From contig QHTK01000075.1 of the NCBI GenBank assembly GCA_003220795.1, positions 1 to 33,036 of the forward strand: DNA of 33,036 bases. The letters are read 5' to 3'. Shown here piece by piece: positions 1 to 9,160 of the stretch. The DNA comes from Gemmatimonadota bacterium (GTDB lineage: Bacteria > Gemmatimonadota > Gemmatimonadetes > Gemmatimonadales > GWC2-71-9). The notes under the pieces were generated by a model, which worked only from the letters and a program-made list of their open reading frames with translations, did not search any database and was not told the DNA's origin. The position numbers and the translations under genes were made by a program. Within the stretch, counting starts at the first letter, position 1, and every line of letters begins with the position of its first letter.

Positions 1-140
1 TACTTTTCCTTCGCCACGCGCAGCGTGTCCCGCAGGTCGTCCGCGATCAGGCGCGTCGCGGCCGACTTCGGGTTCTGGACCCGCTCGCAGCGGACCCGGA
101 GGATGGGATCGCCCAGCTGGCGAATGCGTCGTACGGCCAT
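1..140 (-). CDS. def: Peptide deformylase, N-terminal part (cut by window edge)
   Basis: Reading the minus strand from the ATG at 140 gives MAVRRIRQLGDPILRVRC and continues open for about 46 codons to the window edge. The I-R-Q-L-G-D-P-I-L-R pattern at residues 6-15 is the usual start of peptide deformylase, the metalloenzyme that removes the formyl group from nascent proteins. The catalytic motifs (GIGLAA, EGCLS, HEXXH) would lie beyond the window and cannot be checked. The gene is divergent from the nucleotidyltransferase at 198, with 57 bp between them. No clear Shine-Dalgarno sequence is visible. The call rests only on the N-terminal signature. Confidence 0.72.
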   Translation of the reverse strand, partial: MAVRRIRQLGDPILRVRCERVQNPKSAATRLIADDLRDTLRVAKEK

Positions 141-184
141 GGGCCGCCAAATTTGGGGGTTTGGCGCCGCGGTGCAACTCGGCG

Positions 185-195
185 TAAGCTAGGAG
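185..195 (+). promoter_or_regulatory. Possible -10 box TAAGCT (185-190) and SD AGGAG (191-195)
   Basis: TAAGCT ends 7 nt before the ATG at 198, and TTGGCG at 161-166 is a weak -35 candidate with an 18-nt spacer. AGGAG at 191-195 is also a good Shine-Dalgarno sequence but lies only 2 nt from the ATG, so it is badly spaced. Either reading supports the ATG at 198 over the upstream in-frame ATG at 153. Confidence 0.35.
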
Positions 196-197
196 TC

Positions 198-809
198 ATG
201 TCCTTGGCCGGCGTGGTGCTCGCGGCCGGGCGCTCGGCGCGGATGGGTACCCCCAAGCCGTTGCTCGACTTCCGAGGCCGCCCCTTCATTATCCGCATTC
301 TCGAGGCGCTGGAGGCGCTCGACCTGAAGCTCCGACTGGTGGTGCTCGGCCCGGATGCCCCACGCGTCACACCCATCCTCGCGCCCCATGACTGCGTGAT
401 CGTCGAGACCCCGGACGTCGCAACCGGCCCGATCGGGTCATTGCGGGCCGCCCTCGCAGCGCTGAAACCGCTGCGCCCAGCCGCCGTGCTCGCCTGGCCG
501 GTCGACCTGCCGCACGTGCGGTTGGCGACGGTCGAGCGCCTCATTGACGCGTACGCCCGCGGGGGACCCCCCGCCGTCGCCCCATCGTTCGGCATGCGCC
601 GCGGGCAGCCGGTCATCTGGGATGCCTCGCTGTTCGGGGAGATCGAGACGAGCGAGGCGGCCACCCGTCACGGGGTCAACGCAGTGCTGCACGCCCACGC
701 GTCACGGCTCGTGACCGTCACCGTGGACGACCCCGCAGTGCTCGACGACGTCAACACGCCGGAGGACTACGAGCGCCTCGTGAGAGAGGTGAATCGCGAT
801 ATCTACTGA
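198..809 (+). CDS. MobA/MocA-like nucleotidyltransferase family protein
   Basis: The 203-aa protein has the NTP-transferase (MobA-like, GT-A fold) signature near its start: VVLAAGRSARMGTPKPLL at residues 6-23, where the glycine-rich loop and K20 bind the nucleotide. WPVDLPHV around D103 is the expected metal-binding position, and the C-terminal D-V-N-T-P-E-D motif is typical of the MocA/molybdenum-cofactor cytidylyltransferase branch. The family moves CMP or GMP onto molybdopterin, or NMP onto sugar phosphates, and the substrate here is unknown. No molybdenum-cofactor or CO-dehydrogenase-type genes are nearby to settle it. I chose the ATG at 198 because the upstream 15 codons show no family similarity. 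Confidence 0.85.
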   Translation: MSLAGVVLAAGRSARMGTPKPLLDFRGRPFIIRILEALEALDLKLRLVVLGPDAPRVTPILAPHDCVIVETPDVATGPIGSLRAALAALKPLRPAAVLAWPVDLPHVRLATVERLIDAYARGGPPAVAPSFGMRRGQPVIWDASLFGEIETSEAATRHGVNAVLHAHASRLVTVTVDDPAVLDDVNTPEDYERLVREVNRDIY

Positions 810-875
810 GCGCCTGATGGCTGAAAGCCGATTGCGGAGAGCGAGTTACAAATTCGCACCAATCTTGCTTCATTT

Positions 876-906
876 AGTTGACAATCCCGAGTAAGTCACT
901 TAGGAT
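876..906 (+). promoter_or_regulatory. suf operon promoter with overlapping inverted repeat
   Basis: TTGACA (878-883) and TAGGAT (901-906) are separated by exactly 17 nt, a good sigma-70-type promoter. Transcription would start near 913, only a few nt before the ATG at 917, so the mRNA would be almost leaderless. An imperfect inverted repeat, AGTTGAC (876-882) and GTCACTT (895-901), spans the -35 box and reaches the -10 box. This is where an autorepressing SufR-type regulator could bind, but the operator role is inferred. Confidence 0.6.
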
Positions 907-916
907 TCGGCTTCCG

Positions 917-1582
917 ATGCGCAGCCATCCTCCGCAACTCACGGCGCACAAAGGACTTCGCGCCGACATCCTACTCGCGCTGAAGCGCGCTCAGCCGCTC
1001 ACGGCGAAGCAGCTCGCCCAGCAGCTGGGCGTTTCCGTCAACGCGATCCGCCATCACTTGAAGGAGCTCGAAGCCGCGTCGCTGATCGCGTACGGTCGCG
1101 TGCAGCGGGGCGTCGGGGCACCCACCTTCGCGTATCGGCTGAGTCCCGACGGAGAGGCCCTGTTCCCGCGCGCCTACGAGGAGACGCTCACGCAGCTGCT
1201 GCAGCGCGTCGCCGAACAGGGAGGCCGCCAGGCGGCGGTCGGGCTGTTCGAAGACCATTACAGGGATCTCACGCAGCAGCTGCAAACGGAGCTCGCCGGC
1301 GCAGCGGCGTCCGAGCGCTTGGATCTGGTCGCCCGGCTGATGAACCAGCAGGGCTATATGGCCGAATGGCAGGAGGCGGCCGGGACGTTCCGGCTGTCGG
1401 AGCATAACTGTGCGATCCGCGCCGTGGCCGAGCGCTTCCCCGAGGTGTGTGCGGCCGAAGAGCGGTTCCTGCGGGACGTGCTCGGCGCGGCCGTCGAGCG
1501 GCGCGCCCACATCGCGAGCGGCTGCAACGCCTGCGAGTACGTGATCACCTTCACCGCGGCGCCGCCACAGGAGTCGTCATGA
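917..1582 (+). CDS. sufR: SufR-like Fe-S cluster-sensing transcriptional regulator
   Basis: This 221-aa protein starts with a winged-helix DNA-binding domain: residues ~11-75 hold a helix-turn-helix with [21 protein letters not shown] helical middle region follows, and then four C-terminal cysteines at C165, C178, C203 and C206 (C-X12-C-X24-C-X2-C). SufR proteins use such cysteines to hold an Fe-S cluster and repress suf genes when clusters are plentiful. A TTG at 878 is in frame, but it is the -35 box of the promoter, so the ATG at 917 is preferred. The stop codon overlaps the sufB start (ATGA at 1579-1582), placing the regulator first in the operon it probably controls. Whether it represses or activates cannot be read from sequence. 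Confidence 0.85.
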   Translation: MRSHPPQLTAHKGLRADILLALKRAQPLTAKQLAQQLGVSVNAIRHHLKELEAASLIAYGRVQRGVGAPTFAYRLSPDGEALFPRAYEETLTQLLQRVAEQGGRQAAVGLFEDHYRDLTQQLQTELAGAAASERLDLVARLMNQQGYMAEWQEAAGTFRLSEHNCAIRAVAERFPEVCAAEERFLRDVLGAAVERRAHIASGCNACEYVITFTAAPPQESS

Positions 1583-3015
1583 GCTCCGGGATCGAAGCCC
1601 AGGTTCTCCAGCCGTACAAGTACGGGTTCGTCACCGACATCGAGTCGGACGTCGTTCCCCCGGGCCTGAGCGAGGACGTCATCCGGCTGATTTCGACCAA
1701 GAAGGGTGAGCCGGAGTGGATGCTCGAGTGGCGGCTCAAAGCATACCGCCACTGGCTCAAGATGCCGGAGCCCCATTGGTCGAACGTGACGTACGGCCCC
1801 ATCGACTATCAGGCGATCAGCTACTACGCGGCGCCCAAGCAGCGCCCCAAGCTCGAGAGTCTGGACCAGGTCGATCCCAAGCTGATCGAAACGTTCGAGA
1901 AGCTGGGGATCCCCATCGAGGAGCGGAAGCGCCTCGCGGGCGTCGCCGTGGACGCGGTGTTCGACTCGGTGTCGGTCGCCACCACGTTTCGGGAGACACT
2001 CGCCCGGCAGGGGATCATTTTTTGTGCGATCTCGGAGGCGATCCGCGAGCACCCCGACCTCGTCCGCAAGTACCTCGGGTCGGTCGTCCCCCACAACGAC
2101 AACTTCTTCGCGGCGCTCAACTCCGCGGTGTTCACGGACGGCTCGTTCGCCTACATCCCCAAGGGGGTGCGCTGCCCGCTCGAGCTGTCCACCTATTTCC
2201 GGATCAACGCGTCGTCGACCGGACAGTTCGAGCGCACGCTCATCGTCGCCGAGGAAGGGAGCCACGTCAGCTACCTCGAGGGGTGCTCGGCGCCGGTGCG
2301 GGACGAGAACCAGCTGCACGCGGCCGTCGTGGAGCTCGTGGCGCTCGACGACGCCACGATCAAGTACTCGACCATCCAGAACTGGTACCCGGGCGACGAG
2401 GAAGGCCGCGGCGGGATCTTCAACTTCGTCACCAAGCGCGGCGCGTGCCGCGGCAGGAACTCGAAGATCTCGTGGACGCAGGTGGAGACCGGGTCGGCGA
2501 TCACGTGGAAGTATCCCGGCTGCATCCTCCAGGGCGACAACTCCATCGGCGAGTTTTACTCGGTGGCCGTGACGAACCAGCGCCAGCAGGCGGACACCGG
2601 CACGAAGATGATCCACATGGGGAAGAACACGCGCTCGACCATCGTGTCCAAGGGCATCTCGGCGGGCCGCGGGCAGAATACGTATCGCGGCCTCGTGAAG
2701 ATTCTGAAGGGCGCCGAACACGCGCGCAATTACTCGCAGTGCGACTCGATGCTGATCGGGGACAAGTGCGGGGCGCACACCTTCCCCTACATCGACGTGC
2801 GCAACAGTACGGCGATCATGGAGCACGAGGCATCGACGTCGAAGATCGGCGAGGACCAGATCTTCTACGCGAAGCAGCGCGGGTTGTCGGCGGAGGACGC
2901 CGTCTCGATGATCGTCAACGGGTTCTGCAAGGAAGTCTTCAAGGAGCTGCCGATGGAGTTCGCGGTCGAGGCGCAGCGGCTGCTCGGGATCAGTCTCGAG
3001 GGGAGCGTGGGATGA
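1579..3015 (+). CDS. sufB: Fe-S cluster assembly scaffold SufB
   Basis: This 478-aa protein has the normal SufB length and is recognisable throughout, for example [20 protein letters not shown] in the middle and the C-terminal E-D-Q-I-F-Y region. With SufC and SufD it forms the SufBC2D complex, on which sulfur and iron are assembled into clusters in the cytoplasm. The start is the ATG that overlaps the sufR stop codon, preceded by CAGGAG at 1569-1574. An open frame extends upstream, but that part is a shadow of sufR. The stop overlaps the sufC start (ATGA, 3012-3015), so translation of the two is probably coupled. Confidence 0.95.
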   Translation: MSSGIEAQVLQPYKYGFVTDIESDVVPPGLSEDVIRLISTKKGEPEWMLEWRLKAYRHWLKMPEPHWSNVTYGPIDYQAISYYAAPKQRPKLESLDQVDPKLIETFEKLGIPIEERKRLAGVAVDAVFDSVSVATTFRETLARQGIIFCAISEAIREHPDLVRKYLGSVVPHNDNFFAALNSAVFTDGSFAYIPKGVRCPLELSTYFRINASSTGQFERTLIVAEEGSHVSYLEGCSAPVRDENQLHAAVVELVALDDATIKYSTIQNWYPGDEEGRGGIFNFVTKRGACRGRNSKISWTQVETGSAITWKYPGCILQGDNSIGEFYSVAVTNQRQQADTGTKMIHMGKNTRSTIVSKGISAGRGQNTYRGLVKILKGAEHARNYSQCDSMLIGDKCGAHTFPYIDVRNSTAIMEHEASTSKIGEDQIFYAKQRGLSAEDAVSMIVNGFCKEVFKELPMEFAVEAQRLLGISLEGSVG

Positions 3016-3794
3016 CGGGCAAGGGGAAACGCGAAAGGGAAAACGTGCTGCTCGAGATTCGGGATCTGCACGCGACCGTCGAAGGCCGCGAGATCCTGAA
3101 GGGTGTCGACCTCGTGGTGCACACGGGCGAGGTGCACGCGATCATGGGCCCGAACGGCTCGGGCAAGAGCACCCTCGCCCAGGTGCTGGCGGGACATCCG
3201 GGCTACACGGTGACGGCAGGCTCGGCCCTGTACGAGGGCAAGGACCTCCTGGCGATGACTCCCGAGGTCCGCGCGCGCGAAGGGGTGTTCCTGGCGTTCC
3301 AATACCCCGTCGCGATCCGCGGCATCACCAACGCCTACTTCCTCCGCTTCGCCGTGAACGCGATCCGCAAGCATCGTGGCGAGGAGGAGCTCGGGCCCGT
3401 GGAGTTCATGGACGCGCTCGAGGAAAAGCTCAAGGTCATCGGTTGGGACGACAGCTATCTCAACCGCCCGGTGAACGACGGGTTCTCCGGGGGCGAGAAG
3501 AAGCGCAACGAGATCCTGCAGCTCGCAGTGCTCGAGCCCAAGCTCGCGATCCTGGACGAGACGGACTCCGGGCTCGACATCGACGCGCTCAAGACGGTGG
3601 CGCAGACGGTGGAGAAACTCCGGCGTCCCCACAACGCCACGGTCATCGTGACGCACTATTACCGAATTCTCACGCATATCCAGCCGGACGTCGTACACGT
3701 GCTGTCCGCCGGACGGATCGTGAAATCGGGCGGCAAAGAGCTGGCGGTCGAGCTCGAAGAAAAGGGCTACGACTGGATCCGCGAGGTGGCATGA
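3012..3794 (+). CDS. sufC: Fe-S cluster assembly ATPase SufC
   Basis: This 260-aa ABC-type ATPase drives SufB/SufD rearrangement during cluster building. Walker [10 protein letters not shown] lies at residues 46-54, the signature FSGGEKKR and Walker [12 protein letters not shown] follow, and the H-loop is in VIVTHYYR. The last two blocks are typical of SufC rather than of transporters. The ATG at 3012 overlaps the sufB stop and gives a basic extension of about 12 residues before the usual start of the domain. A GTG at 3045 would give a shorter, more standard N-terminus and cannot be excluded. The gene ends in an ATGA overlap with sufD. Confidence 0.95.
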   Translation: MTGKGKRERENVLLEIRDLHATVEGREILKGVDLVVHTGEVHAIMGPNGSGKSTLAQVLAGHPGYTVTAGSALYEGKDLLAMTPEVRAREGVFLAFQYPVAIRGITNAYFLRFAVNAIRKHRGEEELGPVEFMDALEEKLKVIGWDDSYLNRPVNDGFSGGEKKRNEILQLAVLEPKLAILDETDSGLDIDALKTVAQTVEKLRRPHNATVIVTHYYRILTHIQPDVVHVLSAGRIVKSGGKELAVELEEKGYDWIREVA

Positions 3795-5110
3795 CGGAGC
3801 CCTACGTCCGCGACTTCCAGGCGTTCGCGAGCAACGGTGCCGCAGGCGCGCCCCCCTGGCTCCGGGAGATCCGCGAGGGGGCGATCGCGCGGTTCACCGC
3901 ACTCGGCTTCCCGACGATGAAGCAGGAGGCGTGGCGCTTCACCAGCGTCGCGCCCATCGCCGAGACGCACTTTACGCTTCCCGGCTCCCGCAGGCCGCAG
4001 CTCGCGCTCCGTGACGTCGCGGCGCTCTCGGCCCTCGGCGCCGGCCCACGCCTCGTGTTCGTGGACGGGCGGTATGAACCCGGACTGTCGTCGCTCGCCG
4101 GTCTGCCCGAGGGCGTGCAGGCGACCAGCCTCGCGGAGGCCACCCGGTCGGGCCCGCGCGGCGAGCTCGCCCGGCGCCACCTCGCGCGGTACGCCCCATG
4201 GCAGGACAGCGCCTTCGCGGCGCTGAATACCGCGTTCCTTGCCGACGGCGCATTCGTACACGTCGCGGCGGACACGGTGCTGGCCCAGCCGCTCGAGGTG
4301 CTGTTCCTCGCGACGAGCGGCACCGCGGTGACCGGGGCGGGCGGGCCGACGGTCAGTCATCCGCGCAGCCTCTTCATCGTCGAGCGGGGCGCCCGGGCGA
4401 CCCTGATGGAGAGCTACGCGTCCATCGCCGACGGTCTGCAATGGACGAACGCCGTTACGGAGACGGTGGTCGGTGAGGGTGCACGCGTCGAGCTGTACCG
4501 GGTGCAGCGCGAGGGCCGGAACGCCTACCACATCGCCACGACACAATCCCGACAGGAACGCGACAGTTACCTCGGACTGCACGTCCTCACGCTGGGCGGC
4601 TCGCTCGCCCGGCACGACATCACCACCGTGCTCGATGGTACGGGCGCCGAGCTGATTCTCAACGGCCTGTATGTGCTGGGCGGCAGCCAGCACGCGGATC
4701 ATCACACGGTGATCGACCACGCCCGGCCGCACTGCGCCAGTCACGAGTTCTTCAACGGCGTGCTGGCGGAGCGAGCGCACGGCGTATTCAACGGCCGCAT
4801 CATCGTGCGGCCCGGCGCGCAGCGCACTGACTCGAAGCAGACCAACAACAACCTGCTGCTCTCGACCGAGGCGCGGGCCGACAGCCAGCCCCAGCTCGAG
4901 ATCTACGCCGACGACGTCAAGTGCACCCACGGCTCGACCGTCGGGCCGCTCGACCAGACGGCGCTGTACTACCTCCGCAGCCGCGGCCTCTCGCCCGAGA
5001 CGGCGCAGAGCCTCGTGACGTACGGCTTCGCGGCCGAGATCCTCGGCCGCATGCAGCGCCCCGACGTGCGGGAGCGGCTCGACCGCCTGGTCCGCGCCGG
5101 GCTCGCCTGA
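3791..5110 (+). CDS. sufD: Fe-S cluster assembly protein SufD
   Basis: This 439-aa protein is the SufB paralogue that pairs with SufB and SufC in the scaffold. The N-terminal helical part carries F-P-T-M-K-Q-E-A-W-R-F-T, the usual 'FPTrKdEdWrYT'-type SufD motif. The beta-helix core has GSQHADHHTVIDHARPHC and ends with the typical S-R-G-L-S-P-E-T-A-Q-S-L segment also seen in SufB. Translation starts at the ATG overlapping the sufC stop and ends at TGATG shared with sufS, so the operon remains coupled. Nothing is truncated. Confidence 0.93.
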   Translation: MTEPYVRDFQAFASNGAAGAPPWLREIREGAIARFTALGFPTMKQEAWRFTSVAPIAETHFTLPGSRRPQLALRDVAALSALGAGPRLVFVDGRYEPGLSSLAGLPEGVQATSLAEATRSGPRGELARRHLARYAPWQDSAFAALNTAFLADGAFVHVAADTVLAQPLEVLFLATSGTAVTGAGGPTVSHPRSLFIVERGARATLMESYASIADGLQWTNAVTETVVGEGARVELYRVQREGRNAYHIATTQSRQERDSYLGLHVLTLGGSLARHDITTVLDGTGAELILNGLYVLGGSQHADHHTVIDHARPHCASHEFFNGVLAERAHGVFNGRIIVRPGAQRTDSKQTNNNLLLSTEARADSQPQLEIYADDVKCTHGSTVGPLDQTALYYLRSRGLSPETAQSLVTYGFAAEILGRMQRPDVRERLDRLVRAGLA

Positions 5111-6339
5111 TGCTCGACGCCGCCCGCCTCCGCGCCGACTTCCCGTTACTCGAGCGGCGGGAGAACGGCCGCCGCCTCGTGTACCTGGACAACGCGGCGA
5201 CGACCCAGAAACCCGAAGCGGTGCTGAGCGCGATCGCCGACTATTACCGCACCACTAACGCCAACGTGCACCGCGGTGCGTACAGCCTCGCAATCCGCGC
5301 CACGGAAGCCTACGAAGCGGCGCGCGCGAAGGTCGCCGGGTTCGTGAACGCGTGGGCGCCCGAGGGTGTCGTCTTCACACGCGGCACGACCGAGTCGATC
5401 AACCTGGTGGCGGGCTCCTACGGCCGCGCTCACGTCGGCCGGGGTGACACGGTGGTCGTGACGGCGATGGACCACCACTCGAACCTCGTGCCGTGGCAGA
5501 TTCTCTGTCAGGAGAAGGGCGCGACGCTCCGCATGGTCGAGATCACGGAGGACGGTCGCATCGACCTCTCCGACTTCGGGACCGCGCTCGAGCGACGCCC
5601 GAAGCTCGTCGCGTTCCCCTACGTCTCGAACGCGCTCGGCACCGTGAACCCGGCGGCGCAGCTCGCGAAGCTGGCGCATGCTGTCGGGGCGGTCGTCGTG
5701 GTGGATGGCGCGCAGTCCACGCCCCACTTGAAGGTCGACGTCCAGACGCTCGACTGCGACTTCTACGCGTTGTCGGGTCACAAGATGCTCGCGCCGATGG
5801 GCTCGGGAGCGCTCGTCGCCAAGCCGGAGCTGCTCGAGGCGATGCCGCCCTATCACGGCGGCGGCGAGATGATCTCGCGCGTCTTCGACGACCACTCGAC
5901 CTACAACAAGATCCCGCACAAGTTCGAAGCCGGGACGCCGAACGTCGAAGCGGCGGTCGGGCTCGCGGCGGCGATCGACTACCTGGAGAGGATCGGTCCC
6001 GAGCGGATCGCCGAGCACGAGCAGGCGCTCGCCCAGGCGGCCATCGACCAACTGACCCAGATCGACGGCGTGACCGTCTACGGGCCGCGCGGTCACCGGG
6101 CGGGCGTCGTGTCGTTCACCTACGGCGACATCCACCCGCACGACATCGCCACCATCCTCGATCAGGACGGCATCTGTATCCGGGCCGGCCACCACTGTGC
6201 GCAGCCGTTGATGCGGCGGCTCAATGTCGCGGCGACGGCGCGTGCCTCGTTTTACCTCTACAACGAGCCGGGCGACGTCGCCGCGCTTGCCGGCTCGCTG
6301 GTCAAGGCGGGAGCCCTGTTTGGATACGTCCCCGCCTGA
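5110..6339 (+). CDS. sufS: Cysteine desulfurase SufS
   Basis: This 409-aa PLP enzyme removes sulfur from cysteine and passes it to SufU. The PLP lysine is K225 in SGHKMLAPMG, and the persulfide-carrying cysteine is C363 in GHHCAQPLM, placed as in group II desulfurases. The N-terminal YLDNAATTQKP is also characteristic. The ATG is made by the last base of the sufD stop (TGATG). Its last 20 bases are shared with the start of sufU in another frame, as expected for a partner needed in matched amounts. Confidence 0.95.
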   Translation: MLDAARLRADFPLLERRENGRRLVYLDNAATTQKPEAVLSAIADYYRTTNANVHRGAYSLAIRATEAYEAARAKVAGFVNAWAPEGVVFTRGTTESINLVAGSYGRAHVGRGDTVVVTAMDHHSNLVPWQILCQEKGATLRMVEITEDGRIDLSDFGTALERRPKLVAFPYVSNALGTVNPAAQLAKLAHAVGAVVVVDGAQSTPHLKVDVQTLDCDFYALSGHKMLAPMGSGALVAKPELLEAMPPYHGGGEMISRVFDDHSTYNKIPHKFEAGTPNVEAAVGLAAAIDYLERIGPERIAEHEQALAQAAIDQLTQIDGVTVYGPRGHRAGVVSFTYGDIHPHDIATILDQDGICIRAGHHCAQPLMRRLNVAATARASFYLYNEPGDVAALAGSLVKAGALFGYVPA

Positions 6340-6763
6340 GCCTAGGCTCAGCGCGCTCTACCAGGAGCTGATTCTCGATCACTACCGCCGCCCCCGCAAC
6401 AAGGGCGCGCTCGACGGGGCGACGCACTCTGTCTCGCTCAACAATCCGCTGTGCGGCGACGAGATCGACCTGCAGCTGCGCGTGGACGACGACGTGATCC
6501 GGGATGTGCGCTTCATCGGCCGGGGGTGCTCCATCAGTCAGGCGTCGGCGTCGATGATGACGCAGCTGCTCAAAGATCGCACGGTCCCCCAGGCACTCAC
6601 GCTCGCCGCGCAGATGAACGCGATGATGCAAGGCGACGAGTCTGCCGCGAAGGACAAAGCACTCGGCGACTTGCGGGCGCTCGCCGGCGTGTCCAAGTTC
6701 CCGGTGCGCATCAAGTGCGCGCTCTTGCCCTGGAACGCACTCACGGATGCTGTGAAGCCGTAG
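6320..6763 (+). CDS. sufU: Fe-S assembly sulfur-transfer protein SufU
   Basis: This 147-aa protein is of the SufU type. The zinc/sulfur ligands are present as C45 and D47 (CGDE), C70 (RGCSIS) and C133 (IKCALLPW). SufU accepts persulfide from the SufS cysteine and hands it to SufBCD. No ATG lies near the conserved start. TTG at 6320 has GGGAG at 6309-6313, 6 nt upstream, and yields MDTSPPEPRLSALYQELILD, so it is preferred. It lies inside the 3' end of sufS. The use of SufU rather than SufE gives the SufBCDSU layout known from Gram-positive bacteria. Confidence 0.92.
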   Translation: MDTSPPEPRLSALYQELILDHYRRPRNKGALDGATHSVSLNNPLCGDEIDLQLRVDDDVIRDVRFIGRGCSISQASASMMTQLLKDRTVPQALTLAAQMNAMMQGDESAAKDKALGDLRALAGVSKFPVRIKCALLPWNALTDAVKP

Positions 6764-6812
6764 GCGGGCGGTCCCCTTCCTTCTTCCCCCTTCCCCGCCA
6801 GATTACCGCAGC

Positions 6813-7778
6813 GTGAACCGCCCCCTCGTCGTGCTCGACCGAGTCACCAAACGCTTCGCCGGTCACACCGCGGTCGACGCGCTGTCGCTCGCGGTCCCGA
6901 GCGCAGTGATCTTCGGGCTGCTCGGCCCGAACGGCGCCGGGAAGACGACGTCGATCCGTATGATCATGGATATCATCGCGCCGGACGAGGGCGAGGTCGG
7001 GCTGTTCGGGGAGCGCGGAGCCGGGCGCGACCATTCGAGTCGCATCGGATACCTGCCGGAGGAGCGGGGTCTGTACCCGAGGATGCGGGTGCTCGACGTC
7101 CTCGTGTTCCTCGCCGAGGTGAAGGGCGTGCCGCGACGGGCCGCTCGCTCCCGGGCGCTCGAGTGGTTGGACCGCCTCGGCCTGAGCGACTGGCGGCAGC
7201 GCCGTGTGAACGAGCTGTCGAAGGGGATGCAGCAGAAGGTGCAGTTCATTTCAACGATGCTGCACGACCCCGACCTCGTGATCCTGGACGAGCCGTTCTC
7301 CGGGCTCGACCCGGTGAATGCCCAGGTGATGAAGGACACGGTGCTCGATTTGCGCCGCCGGGGCAAGACCATCCTGTTCTCGACGCACATCATGGAGCAG
7401 GCGGAAAAGCTGTGCGACGAGCTGTGCATCATCGCCCGCGGGCGGAAGCTCGTAGACGGAGCCTTGAGCGACATCAAGCGAACGCACGGGGGTCACCACG
7501 TCGTGGTGGGGTTCGACGGGAGCGCCGGCGCGGCCCAGCAGGTGTTTGCGGACAGAGGGCTCGTGAAGAAGGTCGACGACTACGGCCAGTATGCCGAGCT
7601 CGAGCTCGCCCCGGGGGCGGACGCCCAGCAGATCCTGCAGCGACTTGTCGGGTCAGGGGCGCGGCTGTCGCGCTTCGAGCTGATGGAGCCCTCGCTGAAC
7701 AAGATCTTCATCGACCTGGTGGGGCCGGAGGCCGCCCGGGCCGCCGTGCAGCCGGACGCGGAGGCCGCCCGTGCGTAA
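6813..7778 (+). CDS. ABC transporter ATP-binding protein, NatA-like
   Basis: This 321-aa ATPase has Walker A GPNGAGKT, signature LSKGMQQK, Walker B LVILDEPFSGLD and the H-loop in FSTHIMEQ. About 100 residues follow that match the DUF4162-type C-terminal domain of NatA-like exporters. Its partner is the permease at 7771, whose GTG overlaps this gene's stop. Such pairs export Na+ or small toxic compounds, and the substrate is unknown here. Translation starts at GTG 6813 and no strong Shine-Dalgarno sequence is visible. The 49-bp gap after sufU holds only a weak GGCGGG/CCCGCC repeat. Confidence 0.88.
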   Translation: MNRPLVVLDRVTKRFAGHTAVDALSLAVPSAVIFGLLGPNGAGKTTSIRMIMDIIAPDEGEVGLFGERGAGRDHSSRIGYLPEERGLYPRMRVLDVLVFLAEVKGVPRRAARSRALEWLDRLGLSDWRQRRVNELSKGMQQKVQFISTMLHDPDLVILDEPFSGLDPVNAQVMKDTVLDLRRRGKTILFSTHIMEQAEKLCDELCIIARGRKLVDGALSDIKRTHGGHHVVVGFDGSAGAAQQVFADRGLVKKVDDYGQYAELELAPGADAQQILQRLVGSGARLSRFELMEPSLNKIFIDLVGPEAARAAVQPDAEAARA

Positions 7779-9033
7779 GGTCTGGGCAGTCGTCCGGCGG
7801 GAGTTTGTGGAACGGGTCCGCAAGAAGTCGTTCTGGGTGATGGCGCTGCTCGGGCCCGTGTTCTTCGCGGCCATCTTCCTGCTGCCGCTGCTCATGTCCA
7901 CGGGTGGCGGCGTCAAGCGGCTGGTGGTGGTCGACCGAACCACCACGACCCTCGGGGCCCTGGTGGCTGCGCGGCTCGATTCAAGCCAACGGTTCTTCGT
8001 GGTGGGTCGCGTGCCGGGCGGCCCGGGCGTGGAGGACTCCTTGGCGCGCGAGGTCGGGGTGAAGCGCATCGACGGGTTCCTGGTGCTGTCTGACGCTCTC
8101 ACCGCCAGTGGTCACGCGGAATACCGCGCGTCCAACGTTTCATCGCTGGAAGACGTCGGCTTGCTGCGCGAAACCCTGGGTCGCCTGGCGGAGCGCGCGC
8201 GGCTGGAGCGCGCCGGCGTGGATCCGGCCATGGTGGCTCGCGCTCAGATCCGCGTGTCGCTCGATACCAAGAAGATCACCGGTGGGCGGACGACCGAGGA
8301 AAGCGCCGGCCAGTCGTTCTCGCTCGCGTATTTCATGATGCTGATCCTCTACATCTCACTCCTGCTGTACGGCGTGCAGGTCATGGGCTCGGTCATCGAG
8401 GAGAAGACGTCACGCATCATCGAGGTCCTGGTGAGCTCCCTCCGGCCGTTTCAGTTGCTCCTGGGAAAGCTGCTCGGCGTCGGCGCCGTGTCGCTCGTTC
8501 AGTTCGCGATTTGGGGGGCGTCGGGTAGGCTGTTGCTCAGCCAGCGGGCGGCGCTGGTCAGCCGCATGGGGGGGGCGGACCCGGAGGTCGGGCAGGTCTT
8601 CCAGGTGCCGCACGTGTCCGGCGCCACGGCGCTCGTGTTCATCGCGTTCTTCCTGGGTGGCTTCTTCCTGTACTCGGCGATGTTCGCGGCCGTCGCCGCG
8701 ACCTGCTCGACCGAGCAGGAGGCACGGCAGAGCCAGGTCCCCGTCACCGTCTTGATCATGATCGCGTTCTTCGGCTCATTCGCTACGCTCGCGAACCCGG
8801 AGTCCCGGCTCGCGGTGACCCTGTCGCTGGTGCCGTTCACTTCGCCGATCGCGACCCCGGCGCGGTGGGCGGCCGGCAATCTCACCGCGCTCGACGTGAT
8901 CGCGTCGCTCGCGCTGCTGATCGCCGGCACTGTGCTGGTCACATGGATCGCAGCGAGGATATACCGGGTTGGGATTCTGATGACCGGCAAACGGCCGAAC
9001 CTCAAAGAGCTCGTTCGCTGGGTTAGGGCCTAG
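7771..9033 (+). CDS. ABC-2 type transporter permease, NatB-like
   Basis: This 420-aa membrane protein has the NatB/ABC-2 layout. A basic N-terminus (VWAVVRREFVERVRKKSFW) is followed by one membrane segment at about residues 20-42 and an extracytoplasmic domain to about residue 185. At least five more membrane segments follow, with VIEEKTSRIIEVLVSSLRP in between, a hallmark of this permease family. It pairs with the ATPase at 6813 (GTG start inside that gene's stop region). Its TAG stop ends at 9033, exactly where the left arm of the four-helix-bundle element begins. Confidence 0.87.
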   Translation: MRKVWAVVRREFVERVRKKSFWVMALLGPVFFAAIFLLPLLMSTGGGVKRLVVVDRTTTTLGALVAARLDSSQRFFVVGRVPGGPGVEDSLAREVGVKRIDGFLVLSDALTASGHAEYRASNVSSLEDVGLLRETLGRLAERARLERAGVDPAMVARAQIRVSLDTKKITGGRTTEESAGQSFSLAYFMMLILYISLLLYGVQVMGSVIEEKTSRIIEVLVSSLRPFQLLLGKLLGVGAVSLVQFAIWGASGRLLLSQRAALVSRMGGADPEVGQVFQVPHVSGATALVFIAFFLGGFFLYSAMFAAVAATCSTEQEARQSQVPVTVLIMIAFFGSFATLANPESRLAVTLSLVPFTSPIATPARWAAGNLTALDVIASLALLIAGTVLVTWIAARIYRVGILMTGKRPNLKELVRWVRA

Positions 9034-9080
9034 ACGCCAAGGTAGACGCCGAGATGCCGAGGCGCTGAGTGGATGTGAGG
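9033..9080 (+). repeat. Left 48-nt arm of inverted repeat
   Basis: It is made of degenerate 8-12-nt units ending in (A/G)AG: GACGCCAAG, GTAGACGCCGAG, ATGCCGAG, GCGCTGAG, followed by TGGATGTGAGG. The first base is the last base of the natB stop codon. The 12 bases nearest the gene (GTGGATGTGAGG) match the right arm without mismatch. Confidence 0.8.
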
Positions 9081-9160
9081 GGCGAGCGAAAAGCGCAGAA
9101 AAGGCACGGCACGCAACACTTGGGTGATGCTCCCTACCGTTACGGCCGCAACTTTCCTCC

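Noticed and set aside
878..916. TTG start 13 codons upstream of the chosen sufR ATG
   Set aside because: The TTG is part of a well-spaced -35 box (TTGACA-17-TAGGAT), so this DNA is promoter and would not be on the transcript.
1354..2826. 490-codon open frame on the minus strand opposite sufR/sufB
   Set aside because: It is antisense to clearly conserved sufB, its translation is arginine-, valine- and histidine-rich low-information sequence without motifs, and such antisense frames recur opposite most high-GC genes here.
3767..4930. 387-codon minus-strand frame opposite sufD
   Set aside because: sufD is complete and conserved on the plus strand, and the minus frame has no family features.
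6764..6812. Terminator between sufU and the ABC transporter
   Set aside because: Only a 6-bp GGCGGG/CCCGCC match with a 25-nt pyrimidine loop is present, with no T-run. It is too weak to annotate.
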